From: Ceratothoa steindachneri
Taxonomy: Eukaryota; Arthropoda; Malacostraca; Isopoda; Cymothoidae
Assembly: GCA_963969495.1 (NCBI GenBank)
Contig: OZ018323.1
Coordinates: forward strand, 66,220,460 to 66,284,459
DNA: 64,000 nt
Direction of reading: 5' to 3'
This document shows positions 43,787-55,144 of the stretch, piece by piece. Numbering within the stretch: the first letter of the stretch is position 1; each line of letters opens with the position of its first letter. The notes under the pieces were generated by a model that was not told the DNA's origin, made no database searches, and saw nothing but the letters and a program-made list of their open reading frames with translations. The position numbers and the translations under genes were made by a program.

Positions 43787-44403
43787 TACAGGTGGTATGA
43801 GCCACGGGGGGTCTTTGGCATGGTAAAGGGAATCACTGAGAACTCCCTTAGTTGCGCAGTGTGCTCGGCCATACGCAGAGCAAAGGGGCGAGCCAGAGAT
43901 GGAGATCTATCGTATGAGGCCGCTGTCCGTGTATTGAACATGCACTCATACACTGGCGTCTGCGGTAGTTGCTCAAGTCTAAGGAGGTAGTTTAAATTAG
44001 ACTTGAGCCTGTGATAGGGAAGGGGGAGAACCCCGTTCTCTGCGTAGAGACTCCACACTGGGGAGGACTTAAAGGCTCCAGAAGCCAGGCGCACACCCTG
44101 GTTACGCACAGTATTTAGTTTTTCGAGAATGGATGGCGAGGCAGAGGAGTACACCTGTGATCCATAGTCTAGCTTTGATTGGACCAATGCTAGATACAGG
44201 AGCCACAGGGTACGTCGATCACTTCCCCAAGAAGTGTGAGACAACAGTTTCATTATGTCCATTCTCTTTAAACAAGACCTTTTCAAGGCGTCCACATGGT
44301 GCCGGAAGGAAAGCCTTGAATCAAATATGACCCCCAGATATTTGAAGTGGGGCTCAAAATCTATAGGCACACCATATAGAGACAAATGGGGTGGGGGTCC
44401 CAT
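43786..44403 (-). pseudogene. Element A ORF2 reverse copy: RT thumb/connection
   Basis: Same as 36960-37577, one frame back from the RT core. It ends in TAATG with the next open frame and has the six-base C run (43811-43806). Confidence 0.9.
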
Positions 44404-45197
44404 GTCACTAACTTATGCCCAAAAAAGTGAACAGCCTTGGTCTTTACTGCGGAAAAGCGGAAACCCTTGGAGGAAGCATTTTCAGCTACAGTGCTTATAG
44501 CTCGCTGTAGCTTACGGACGATAAATGGGAGTCTGGGCGAAGAACAAATGAGCGCCAGATCATCCACATATAACGTCGACGAAATCTCGGGAGGGAGATT
44601 TCTAACAATGCTATTAATGGCCACAGAGAAGCAGGTGACACTGAGGACACTTCCCTGTGGCACACCCTCAACTTGGTCCACGGGCTCCGATAAGGTGCCT
44701 CCAACCCTTACGCGTAGTGTGCGTCGCATCAGAAATTGCTCGACAAACCTGGGGAGGTAACCCCGCAGGCCCCAATCATGGAGTTGTTTAAGGATACCAC
44801 GCCTCCAGGTGGTATCGTATGCTTTCTCAATATCAAAGAAGACAGCGATGGCGTGCTGCTTCTTTGAAAAAGCATCTCTTACGAGTGACTCCATTCGGAC
44901 AAGCAGGTCTGTCGTACTCTGCTTTTTCCTGAACCCTGATTGAGAAGGAGATATGAGATTTTGAGTCTCCAAAAACCAGACGAGTCTGAAATTGACCATT
45001 CTCTCAAACACTTTACATGGACAACTGGTAAGAGCAATGGGGCGGTAATGGGTGGGCTTCGTCCCGTCCTTTCCTGGTTTGCGGAATGGAAGGACTATGG
45101 CCTCTCTCCACATGGAAGGGAAGCGGCCCTTGATCCAAATCCAGTTGTAAATGTCCAGTAAATGAGAGAGAAGGGATGGATGCATATTCCTAATCAT
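44361..45197 (-). pseudogene. Element A ORF2 reverse copy: reverse transcriptase core
   Basis: The open frame from 45197 covers FRKPGKDGTKP, HYRPIALTSC, motif A FFDIEKAYDTTW, VPQGSVLS and LYVDD (44570-44559). Here the stop of A-fwd at 36421 reads Gln (PSQSGFRKKQST). It ends at 44361 with the same frameshift as A-fwd. Confidence 0.92.
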
Positions 45198-45244
45198 ATC
45201 ATAGGAAATGCCATCCGATCCGGGGGCAGTGGATCTACAGTGCT

Positions 45245-46573
45245 TCAGTGCATTATGGAGCTCATGGATAGAGAAGAGTCAGTTGTAAGACTCGTTATCC
45301 ATGTTAGGCTCCATAAAGTTGAGCGGTTGCTGCTCCTGTTGGAGCCTAAAGCACTGGAATTGAATCTCATAATTATCTGGGCTTGAGATGCTAGCAAATG
45401 ATCTGGCCAAGACATTGGAAATATGGGACAAGTCCCCAACAATTCTCCAGCTTGGACAATGTTGGGAGCTGTAAAGCCATTGGATTTGCCCAATAGCTTT
45501 TTGACCCTTTTCCACACTTTGTCTATAGGCGTTTGCCAACTTATGGACGCAATGGAACCTTCCAACGAGGTCTTTTGAGCCTGTCGAAGGATGCGTCGCT
45601 GTGCTGCCCTTGCTCTGTTACGAGCAATTTTATTTACCATCGTAGGGGAGCGATGGTAACGTCGGCAAGCCATTTTACATTCAGTCACGGCTCTCGAGCA
45701 TTGAGCCGACCACCAGGGAACTTGTGGTCCGCGAGCGGTTGAGCCGGAGAGCGGGATGGAGGAGTTAGCCGCTTTATTGACGTGGACTAGGAGGTCATCG
45801 ATAGCCACGTCAATATCTTCATGAGGGAAGGACCCGTCATGGCTCGAGAGGTGCCTGAATTTAGGCCAGTTTGCTTTTTTTGCATTCCATTTTTTACTAG
45901 GTGGTGGAGGGGGGCCACCTGTACATGGCGCTATAATAATGGGGAAGTGATCGCTGCCTCGCAAGTCAGGATCCACTGCCCAGTCAAAATCAGCTCTACA
46001 GCTTGGTGAACAGAGGGACAAGTCCACGCATGTAGAGCTGCTCGTCTGGATGTGAAATGATGTATAGCTGCCATCGTTTAGAAGGCAGACATCATTTTCG
46101 CCCAGAAATTTCTCAATCATGTTTCCCCTAGGGTTCTTATCATGGTCCCCCCAAAGGGGGTGTCGAGCATTAAAATCCCCAATCAATAGAAAGGGGGGAG
46201 GGAGCTGTTTAATTACCTCTACTAGTTTTCTAGCTAGAGAGGCTGTGTCCTTTTCCTCACTAGGAGGGAGGTAAAGCGAGCAGACCGTATAGTGGCGATG
46301 GGAGAACAGGCAGACAGCAACCGCCTGCAGGTCTGTCGCAAGGTCGATCTGGTTGTGGGGAACCCTGCTGTTGATGAGCCCAGCAGAACCATGGATTGGT
46401 TCTATAGGGTTCTTATAGTATCCCACAAAACCAGGAACATTGGGTACACTGCGAGTACCCAAGCAAGTTTCCTGTAAAGCTATACAATCAGGATTGTAGT
46501 CTTTAAACAGGAGCTTGAGTTCTTCCCACTTGGGGAAGAGACCTTGGATGTTCCAATGAATTATTGGATACAT
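45245..46573 (-). pseudogene. Element A ORF2 reverse copy: endonuclease, then frameshift
   Basis: It starts 2 bp after ORF1 and codes the same endonuclease (HWNIQG, QETCLG, GDFNARHPLWGD, GSDHFP). After AGELLG the loss of one base at 45434-45437 sends it into a wrong frame (TCPIFPMSW) and it stops at 45245. The right frame is open in 45539-45279 and then meets the TGA at 45279-45281. Confidence 0.92.
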
Positions 46574-46575
46574 CC

Positions 46576-48321
46576 TTACCTCTTTAAGACAATCATCCTA
46601 CCCTTAGGGGTAGGAGGTTTTGGTTTTATACTACCCGTAGGGGTAGTTTTGGTCATACCAATTACCGGTTTTGGGTATGACTCTGGAGGCATCGGGAGCG
46701 TTAATTTAGCTCTCGGCTTTTCTTTTAAACGTGGCAATTTTGTTAGCTGGCTATACGAAATGACTGTCTTGACTGGAGAAGCAGATGTGGGAGCATCTCC
46801 AACAGTCATTTCGTGAGCCGATGACATCGACTTGGCTGGTGATGGTGGCAGCGATTGTTCGGCTGGCGAAGGATTCTTGGAATCTGATGGTTGGTTCGGC
46901 TCTTCCTTGGATAAGGGGGCAGCCTCTACTACAGCTGTTTCCTGTGATGGGGTACAGGTTGATTCCTTCTCACTTAGGGCTCGAAGGAGTTCTAAAGCAG
47001 TATCAGCAAGGGGTAAGTTGCTGACTACTCGCTTTGGGGCTGTAGTTCTCTGTTCTTTTGGGGCAGGATGGATGTCCAGAGCTGGAATAGACACCACCTG
47101 CGGCCCAATCCGATTCACATCCACGCCTTGTGGAGCGGTGGCAAAGTGTTTTGCCACTCTTGGTGAATCGGGAGAGGATGGAAGGTTCCTTTTCTTTGTG
47201 CCATCAGAAGCTAGGCTAGATTTTGGTGAAGAGTTTTCTCTACCGATTGATCGTGCTTTCGGTCGAGGGGGGCTCTTAACCTTTTCTGGTGTGCGTGGAG
47301 ATGCGGGTTTAGGGTGTGGAGAACCCCTTACCTGGTGAGGCACATCTCTGCGCGGAGACCTGGGTTTCGGTTGTGGAGGACTTCTTGTTTGTTCAAGAGA
47401 GCCTGTAGATGGTCTCTGGCTTCTCCCCTTCTTTAGCGTGGCGGTGCGCAGAGCATCCGCGAAGCTCACGCCAGGCTGAACGTAAGTCTCCCTAACTCTT
47501 CGTCTAGCCTCTTTATAGCTCACCCTGTTTTTATTTCGAACAGCAATGACCTCTCTCTCGTAGAGGAAGAAGGTGCATTGCTGTGATGTGGCAGAGTGGT
47601 CTCCGCCACAATTGGGGCAGCACGGCTGTTTGGAACAGGGTGTTCCGTGAAATTCTGCTGAGCAGTTTACACAAATCCTTTCGCTTTTACAAAACTTGCT
47701 TACATAGCCAAAGCGTTGGCAATGGAAGCACCGCCGGGGGTTTTCGACGTAAGGCTTGACTGGAATGTTAAGGTAGCCAGCCTTGACGTACTTGGGCGGT
47801 TCCAATCTGTTGAAAGTTAGGATTATGGTGGCGGTAGGGACCCTAGCGCCATTCACAAACCTAGAAATGCGATGTGCACTTGTTACTTTCTGATTGGCAA
47901 GTTTTGTCACCAACCTGTCGATATCATACTCAATGAGTTCACCCGATCGAATAACACCTTTGGAGGTATTAAATGTCGGGTGAGACGCGGATGATACATT
48001 CACTGAGGCTAACTTTTCGAGAGATTGAATTCTCTTTTGCTGCTCATTAGACTTGGCCTCGACAATCAATGCGCCATCATTGCGCGGCCACATTTGAGCA
48101 GGTTCGCCACATTTGTTTACGAAGTCGTCAAAGACATCAAAGATGTCAGCTTTGCTAAGAGGACAACGTTAGTTGCTGGATTTGAGTACTATAAAGCGGT
48201 TATAATCCAGTTCTTCGTCTACTTCTGATCCAAAAGGATCCAAGCGACGGAGATCTTTGCTGTTTTCACGGTGACCAGAGGCCGGCGGTCTCTGGGATGA
48301 GTTTTTTGAAAGTTTACCCAT
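46576..48321 (-). pseudogene. Element A ORF1 (Gag-like), reverse copy
   Basis: Same protein as 33041-34786. The start is the MGKLSKNSS codon at 48321. A TAA at 48169-48171 (GAA in A-fwd) breaks it after about 50 residues; the remainder from 48093 to 46576 is open. Here the A-fwd stop position codes Gln, which shows the parental ORF1 had neither stop. Knuckles are as in A-fwd, including Tyr for His in the first. Small differences in the tail are Pro/Leu, Lys/His and Asn/Ser changes. Confidence 0.9.
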
Positions 48322-49029
48322 ATGATTTTTATTTTTATAAGTGGTGTCTCTGGAGCCGAGGGCATGTACCAAATCGCCATCGTGAGTCCGGAGAGCGCCC
48401 ATACAGTCCAGACAGGGTAGCCCGCCCCCCGACTCCCAATGTTGTTTCAAAAACAGCGGAGCCGCATAACGGAGTTTTACTGGACTGCGGTGCAAAGACC
48501 TCCCGAAAGCAAAACAACGACCCAGGCAACCAAACCTACCTCCGTGGCACGGTCCTGCGGACGATGCCCCCCAGTGGGTACATCCGTCGACTCGTACAGA
48601 GTACACATACTGACTAGGACCAAGTGAGCCGAAAGTGCGCTGGGGTTCAGACACACAGTCGCCCCACAAGGTTATTTGGGGATGCCGGAGTGATGCCAGT
48701 GTTAGGTCATCAAACCGCCTCATGGGGTTCCCCTCACCCACCTTTTATGTTGGTGTGAGGTCACCTAGCCCTTGTGATGCCATTCACTAACTGCAGGGCC
48801 ACAGCAAAGACAACCATATGGGCCAGAAGTGTGCTGGTGTCCATACACACAACTGCCCCAAAAGGTTGGTGGGTACCCTTAGTCAGATACCCAAACCAGG
48901 ATATCCCGCCTGGTGTTCGGACGTTGGGCACACGCTCAGTTAAAAAAAAACAGGGGCACCACGTGAAGGTGGTGTGCCAACATTTAGGGAACATAGGCTA
49001 TAAGTTGCGCGATATTCCCCATCGCCCCC

Positions 49030-49041
49030 TCCGATGACTAA
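49030..49041. repeat. Target site duplication of A-rev (right)
   Basis: Exact copy of 42432-42443 (tccgatgactaa), just outside the 5' end of A-rev. Confidence 0.9.
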
Positions 49042-49059
49042 AATGGAATTTAATTAAAA

Positions 49060-50793
49060 GAGAGCTAAATATAGATACATACTTAAACAAACCCACCGGA
49101 AATCATGGAGAGCTTATGTCTCCACGATAAACTCTAAAAAATTCATCCACCGCACATGGAGCAAAATCCGAGGGATGCTAGGTAAACCCAGCCGAGACCC
49201 TACCCTCGTACTTCGGATAAATGGAAACACTATATTAAACCCGATCGATGTAGCAGACACGCTAGCGACTCACTTTGCTAAAATATCAAGTAGAGCGAAC
49301 ACAACCCCCGAGTTCGCCCAATGCCGGTTGGAGAGGGAGTGCTCACCTCTAAACTTCGCATCAAAAGAGTACAAATCTTACAACGAAGAATTCAGCAAAA
49401 AAAGAGTTCGATACAGCTCTTGCATCATGTAGAGACACTGCTCCAGGCCCAGACAATATACCTTATGCAATGCTACGCCACCTAGGGGAAGGGGGTAAAC
49501 GCTTCCTCTTAGATATATTCAATAAAATATGGATGGGAAATGCCTTCCCAGACACCTGGAGAAGGGCTACAGTTCTAGCTTTCCGGAAACCAGGAAAAGA
49601 CCCAACCAGTCCCCAAAACTACCGCCCAATCGCTCCAACCTCCTGCACATGTAAGCTCATAGAAAAAATGGTGAATGTACGCTTAACATGGTTCCTTGAA
49701 ACGAAATCCAACATATCCCCATCGCAGTGCGGATTCCGAAAATTACAAGACCACGGATGCCCTTATCCGTCTTGAATCGGCGATATGTAACGCAATAGCC
49801 AGGAAACAGCACGTAGTAGCTGTTTTCTTCGACCTCAAAAAGGCATATGATACATCATGGCGTTATGCCATCTTAAAAGCCCTCCATAACCTCGGATTAC
49901 GCGGACATCTAACAATCTTCATTCAAAATTTCCTAACCAACCGCACCTTCTCTGTAAGATTAGGTAGTGCGAAATCCAAATCATTTATACAAGAAGAAGG
50001 CGTTCCACAAGGCAGCGTCTTAAGCGTACCCCTGTTTGCTATAGGAATCAATGATATGTCTCAAAATCTCCATCAAGACATTAAAGCCAACCTTTATGTA
50101 GATGACTTCTCTATCTCCCTAGCAGGTTCCGAAATGGCAACAATAGAACGTCGCCTCCAGATCGCCATCAACAACATCACGAGATGGTCTACTACCCACA
50201 GCTACCAATTCTCAGCTGAGAAGACCAAAGTGGTCCACTTCTGCCGTCGTAGAAGGTGTATTAGGGAACCTTACCTATACCAAAAGAGGATTGCAGTCGT
50301 TGAGAGCTATAAATTCCTAGGACTAACATTTGACAGAAGGTTGACATGGGAACCACATATAAGAAGCATTAAAAACTCTTGTAAAGAAGAAATGAACGTC
50401 CTACGTACAGTGTCACGCCACGACTGGGGAGCTGATCGCGAAACACTTCTCACTCTCTACCGCTCTTTAGTGCGACCCAAACTGGACTACGGATGCGAGA
50501 TCTTCTCGTCTACTTCCAAGAGGCGCCTTGCACTCATCAACACGGTGGCGAATGAATGTCTCCGCATGGCTACCGGAGCCTTCCGATCATCACCCATGCC
50601 GAGCATACAATGCGATACCAGGGAGACACCACTAGACCTCCGTAGGATGGAACTCTCTCTACGCCTCTTTACCCGTATCCAGCGACTCCCAACATCGCCG
50701 ACTTCGACCGCCGTCATGAATGACCAAATGGATAATATTTTTACAACACGCCTAACTCTCCCACGACCATTTGGAAGTAGAGTGCGACTATGA
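49060..50793 (+). pseudogene. Element B ORF2: reverse transcriptase
   Basis: The reading starts with the linker AKYRYILKQTHRKSWRAYV, then (49470-49775) MLRHLGEGGKRFLLDIFNK, FRKPGKDPTSPQNYRPIA and TSCTCKLIEK. A frameshift near 49745 moves to 49696-50793, with FFDLKKAYDTSW (motif A), EEGVPQGSVLSVPLF, LYVDDFSISLAGS and the thumb LGLTFDRRLTWEPHIRSIK, LYRSLVRPKLDYGCEIFSST. Catalytic residues are kept. The frame ends at 50793. There is also a shift near 49430. Confidence 0.9.
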
Positions 50794-50962
50794 ATGGAGA
50801 AGATCGGAGTTACGATGAACCCCATCCATCCACTTGCTTTCCCAGATATTCCATTTTGGAAATCAACTTTAAAGATATGCCATGGTAACATAATAAAACA
50901 ATCAATCAACAACTACTCCCCTGGGAGAGAAAATCCAATTCCTTAGCCACGCAGCAACACAT

Positions 50963-51805
50963 ATGGGTATACATATATACACCGACGGATCAAAATTCAT
51001 AGACGGAACAGGATTTTCGGTGATATCAAATAACTACACGTTCTCTGAAAAACTACCCCAAACATTATCAATCTTCACTGCCGAGTGCTATGCCTTAAAA
51101 CATGCAGTACATTGGGCATACAATAACCCAACATCAGATGAATTCACAATCTTCACCGACTCCTTCAGCAGCCTACAAACATTAGAACGAATGACAGACA
51201 TCCATCCAATTCTGTTAGAAATAAGAAACTACGTATATAGAGCAGCATGCGAAAGAAAGAAAATTTCCTTTTGCTGGGTCCCAGCACACGTAGGGGTAGC
51301 TGGAAATGAGCAAGCTGATAAGCGGCAAAAAAATGCCGCCCTTCGTCTAATCAGGCCCAATGATATCCCAATACCATATGAGGACTACATCATTTCAATA
51401 AAGGCCGCCATTCGTGAAAACTGGATGGCCAGATGGGCAGATCTATACGGACAAAATAAGATGCGACACATTTTCCAAAAGTTATCGCCATGGAAGCCTC
51501 GAGAACTTACCCGCCGGCAATAGGTATCCGTATGCAGATTACGCATCGGACATTCACTACTCACACATGGATACCTAATGGAGAAAGGCTATCCCCCCTA
51601 CTGTGAAGATTGCATTCTACCCCTCACAATTGCACATCTCATCGCGGAATGCCTAACCTATGGAGAACTCCGACGAAGATACATACCCATCGATGGTGGG
51701 GGTACCCTCGATATCCTAAGATTTGCACTAACAGCTGAAAATATCTGCCCTGGCAGCGGAATCATCCGCTACCTTGAGGAGACGGGACTATTAAAGAAGC
51801 TATAG
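50963..51805 (+). pseudogene. Element B ORF2: RNase H and zinc end
   Basis: IHIYTDGSKFIDGTG, FTAECYALKHAV, TIFTDSFSSLQTLE and CWVPAHVGVAGNEQADK are the four RNase H blocks. A TAG at 51521-51523 splits the frame; the same frame resumes with RLRIGHSLLTHGYLMEKGYP, then YCEDCILPLTIAHLIAEC (CX2CX8HX4C) and ends at 51805. The 170 bp before it (50794-50962) is a decayed linker. Confidence 0.9.
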
Positions 51806-52031
51806 ATTGGTCTCCAGTAGCACGATCTCAATTTTAATGAATTTTAATTATTTTAACAGATTATCATACCATTTATTCATCTAGTACTTCAATCATCACT
51901 GCATAATCACAACCTCATGATATCAGACACAACTTTTATAACTCATCTTTAAAACCTTTACTACAAAACAAATTACGGTGCAATCACCTAGCAGTGAGCA
52001 CCAAGGGACTTGTAAATAATCCATCCATCCA
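51806..52031 (+). other. Element B 3' UTR and ATCC tail
   Basis: AT-rich stretch ending in atccatccatcca. No stem-loop as clear as in A, but cacctagcagtgagcacc near 51985 could fold. Confidence 0.7.
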
Positions 52032-52043
52032 TCCCTCTCCCCC
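52032..52043. repeat. Target site duplication of element B (right)
   Basis: Exact copy of 31730-31741 (tccctctccccc). Confidence 0.85.
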
Positions 52044-52260
52044 AAGGTGACGAAGGCTTCCACCTGAATGATGTTTGGTGGCAAAAACAAAATACTTCCT
52101 GACACCCTCCACCAAAGAGGACCGGCCCCTGGTCTCCTCGGGCTCACTAGCGATTGTCATACTGACCTTTATGTCTATTTCATTATCTGGTGGGAATCTG
52201 CCTGGATTACGGCAGGTTTGCGAACCACTACCACCACTACTATTCACAATAGGATACCAC
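52044..52260 (+). repeat. tRNA-derived SINE-like element S-b, right part
   Basis: This continues the copy cut at 31741. It includes ctagcgattgtcat at about 52148, the 32-bp stretch matching 5775-5806, and a tail of ccactaccaccactac. With the left part it is about 490 bp. Confidence 0.5.
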
Positions 52261-52960
52261 TATTAACAGACATCTTTCTAAAAATTGAGATGAATTGAGT
52301 ACAAAATATCTCGCAGAGAGCATGAAAAGTACCTTGCTATTTCTCTCCTAACCTGACTCAGCTTGTAAAACGAACCCTTAAAACAAGCTAGTGAAGATAA
52401 ATTGTCCTCGGGTATTCTAACTGTCCTGATCTTTACACCCTCTCATATATTCATCGAAAATATTCCTCATTGGATTGTTCAATTTTGATACTCCCCACCA
52501 ATACTCGTCAGTTTTGTTACAAGGCGACGGAACTGACCTTGAAGTGAAAGCTCATACCTGGACCCGTCTTGGAGGTTGAGACAACGATATGGGCGTGGCT
52601 TAATTCAAGGTGCAGTCTTTAGGGGGCGTGATTAAAAGAGCAGTGGGAGGAGCGATCGAGTCTGGATCAGTGATAGGTCAGGTATTTACCTGATGCCAAG
52701 TTTCAATGTACTCTAAACACAGGTGTGACGTTTTAACGGGAATATATGACTCGGTGTGCTAGATTATTTTCTTGTTCCCACCTTTTCTGTCATTGGGGTG
52801 TTAAACAACGCACCTAATACTGCCGTGTCTGCTACACTGTAAATCGAGCATAGCATGCGCGTACGTACGCACGAACAGACGGGGGGGGAGGGCAGAGCTC
52901 TAAACAACATTGTTTCGAGCGGGAGGAGATGGGGATCTTTCTTAAAATTTAAAACGAAAA
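52261..52960. other. No recognisable gene
   Basis: Moderately AT-rich DNA without a domain or repeat I can support, apart from a gggcgtggctta block at 52589, a weak match to the cacgccca blocks near 22540. Confidence 0.4.
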
Positions 52961-53045
52961 ACCAACGAAGGCATCTCCCTCGAAAATTCCGTATGGAGAG
53001 ATGTGTAAAGAAAGTGGTGAAGATGGGTGAAGTGAATATATAACG
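52961..53045 (+). repeat. Dispersed repeat R, plus-strand copy
   Basis: accaacgaaggcatctccct, then gagagatgtgtaaagaaag and tggtgaagatgggtgaagtg, as at 4900-5015. Confidence 0.55.
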
Positions 53046-53788
53046 AAGATATATCGGATCGCATCAACATCATCTCCCCAAGAGGCAAGGATGTCTAGTT
53101 GCAAAAACCTAGGCGGAGGAGGGAGGATGCAATATCTTCTTTCACTTTATTGCCAAAGCGATTTTTGAGGGAAGGGGGGGGGGGATGTTAAAGTGGTCCA
53201 GCACATCCTCCTACAGGCATTTGTGCGAGAGGGAAAGCATCTTCATGGATTAGGGCTTGGGGAATTTCTCCAGATGTTGGTTGCTGCAAAGTTTCCCCCT
53301 CCAGGAGATAATAGAAAAGGAAAGAAGAGGCGGTGTAGGGGAAAAAGCGTGTCCGATACCCCTAGCCCCCTTATGCTTTCCCATGGGCACCACCAACTTT
53401 CTTTTAAGGGAGAGGGAATTCCCCCCTCCTCTCATCCTGTTCTTATTGACTATTTATATATTTGATTTTAATGTGTTTCTCGCATTCCATTTTTAATTAA
53501 CAAAATATCCTTTTCGCATTGAAATCAAGTTGTTTCTCTCTATTACTTTTGTGAGAAATAAACACACGGCACTTTATTATTCTAAAAGCTTTCGCCAATC
53601 TGCACTAATGACATCGTCAGAGACTGAAATGATTCGCCCCCACTTAGCTATATAAAGGAAGAGAAGGGGGTAGTGGGGAAGTCTACATTTTGGGGGAAGA
53701 TAGAATTGTTGGAGATAGTCTGTTGACCTCGGGCGTATTTTAGCCTTGAAGGTACAGGCGTACTAGGACGATGAGTTTCTATGCACTT

Positions 53789-53790
<2 letters not shown>
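53046..53790. other. No recognisable gene
   Basis: G- and T-rich tracts. The block 53560-53630 on the minus strand (ctgacgatgtcattagtgc, then gattggcgaaagcttttag, then aataaagtgccgtgtg) looks like the end of some retroelement transcript, possibly a Penelope-like element, but no coding part supports that. Confidence 0.3.

Positions 53791-53854
<64 letters not shown>
53791..53854. repeat. (AT)n microsatellite, 64 bp
   Basis: Uninterrupted alternating A and T. It directly abuts the first unit of the 146-bp duplication. Confidence 0.95.
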
Positions 53855-53856
<2 letters not shown>

Positions 53857-54000
53857 TGCGGTTAAGGTAATGGCAAAATTAGACAACTGCTCTGCTTCAG
53901 GTCCAGCAGGTGATCCTATCCTCCTTGAACTGGAAGACAACACTAAGGGATGACCCATCCATCAGCCCAAAAAAGCTGATTTCAAAGACACGCCTTTATG
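53855..54000 (+). repeat. 146-bp direct repeat, unit 1
   Basis: From ggtgcggttaaggtaatggc to cacgcctttatg. It recurs at 54101-54246 with one difference seen (cactaaggg against cacttaggg), offset 246 bp. Both units have no open frame of note. Confidence 0.9.
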
Positions 54001-54100
54001 TCGTCTCGTTTACCGTCACAGAAAACTGTTATTATTAATATATTAACAGCGTTGACTGAGCCAAAACGCTCGAAAGATGGAAAAATATCCAAGACAAATT

Positions 54101-54246
54101 GGTGCGGTTAAGGTAATGGCAAAATTAGACAACTGCTCTGCTTCAGGTCCAGCAGGTGATCCTATCCTCCTTGAACTGGAAGACAACACTTAGGGATGAC
54201 CCATCCATCAGCCCAAAAAAGCTGATTTCAAAGACACGCCTTTATG
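54101..54246 (+). repeat. 146-bp direct repeat, unit 2
   Basis: Second unit. At its right end the sequence turns around: after cacgcctttatgt comes the reverse complement of the stretch that follows unit 1, ending in acataaaggcgtg (54264-54276). Confidence 0.9.
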
Positions 54247-54276
54247 TGACGGTAAACGAGACGACATAAAGGCGTG
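54235..54276. repeat. 13-bp inverted repeat with 16-base loop
   Basis: Arms cacgcctttatgt (54235-54247) and acataaaggcgtg (54264-54276). The loop is the reverse complement of the bases after unit 1 at about 54001-54018, so the segment is flipped relative to unit 1. Confidence 0.9.
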
Positions 54277-55144
54277 ATCCTTGGATAAAGTTCACTGCGC
54301 TAAACATGGTGCCTTGGTGGACTGCATACCATCTTGGGATCGCGTAGCACCAGGGTGGGATAATAATAGGTGATCACCGACCCTATTCGTTAGTGGACCC
54401 GCCTATCTCTACGTCTCTTCAGTGCATACCCTCATACCCCTCGCCACACTTGATCTTCTCTCCACAGAGGTTCTGGCTGCCCATCGCCCTTTCATTCTCT
54501 TATGGGCCTTAGTCGAGTGGTAGTGTATACTGTGAGGTCCCTACCCGCTGAGAGGGCTGAAAACCCTCTGGCTAAGGCAAGTATTAGGCACAGGGTGTGT
54601 TAGGTCGTCGACTCTGTTCACCTTCCTCCAGTACAGATATAAGATGGCTACGTGGCACCATGTTTTATAGTCAAAGTTCCAGAACAATTTCGCCTGAATA
54701 ACGGCCCTGGTTGTGAAGGCCCATCAACGCTCGACTCGTGATCACATTATGGATTTTTTTTTTTATCCTATGGAGACTTTTCTCAAAATTTCGCAAGTCA
54801 TTCCATGTACTTTTTTTTCTTTTTCTACAATTATGGTGACTATAGAAAGCAATAGTGGGAATGCGAAAGGGGATCCGCCTGTAAGTGTCATCGCCCTCCC
54901 TAGGTGTCGGGGAAGACGAAGAAACACGAGACACTCCTTCGAACGATGGAGGGGCTCCCCTCTCATCATCTGCATGGCGGCAAAGGGGCCAACCCTTTTG
55001 AGGATCTTTGAAGCCGCTCTCGGGCAGCTCCACTTCTGAAAAGGAGGTACCACCCCCTGTGCTTTCTCAGGGCCCCCTCCAATCCTGTTCTACGGAAGAT
55101 GAGGCTTACTCCTCTCCTAGGCCTACGGGTGGGGGATTTTTTTT
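54277..55144. other. No recognisable gene
   Basis: Two readings of about 100-120 codons overlap on opposite strands at 54671-55053, rich in Arg, Ser and Pro, without a domain I recognise. A tRNA A-box-like ttagtcgagtggtagtg lies at 54507. I cannot support a gene. Confidence 0.35.

Larger units (their letters stand above)
42444..49029 (-). mobile_element. Non-LTR element A, full-length reverse copy (A-rev)
   Basis: Full-length copy on the minus strand, 6586 bp, from gggggcgatggg (its 5' end, 49029) to the 13-bp attc tail (42456-42444). It has the same parts as A-fwd without the 993-bp duplication and with 21 bp more in the 5' UTR. Private damage: a TAA in ORF1 (48169-48171), one G lost from a run of five in ORF2 (45434-45437 on the plus strand) and a CGA-to-TGA change (45279-45281). 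It shares with A-fwd the two frameshifts in the second half of ORF2. Confidence 0.95.
49042..52031 (+). mobile_element. Non-LTR element B, 3' segment
   Basis: B goes on in plus direction from the linker after the endonuclease through RT, RNase H, 3' UTR and an atccatccatcca tail ending at 52031. The tail is followed by tccctctccccc, the copy of 31730-31741. Without the A copies B is about 6.1 kb. Confidence 0.9.

Noticed and set aside
54671..55053. Host gene at 54.7-55.0 kb
   Set aside because: Overlapping readings on both strands, biased composition, no domain, next to the 3' end of C4.
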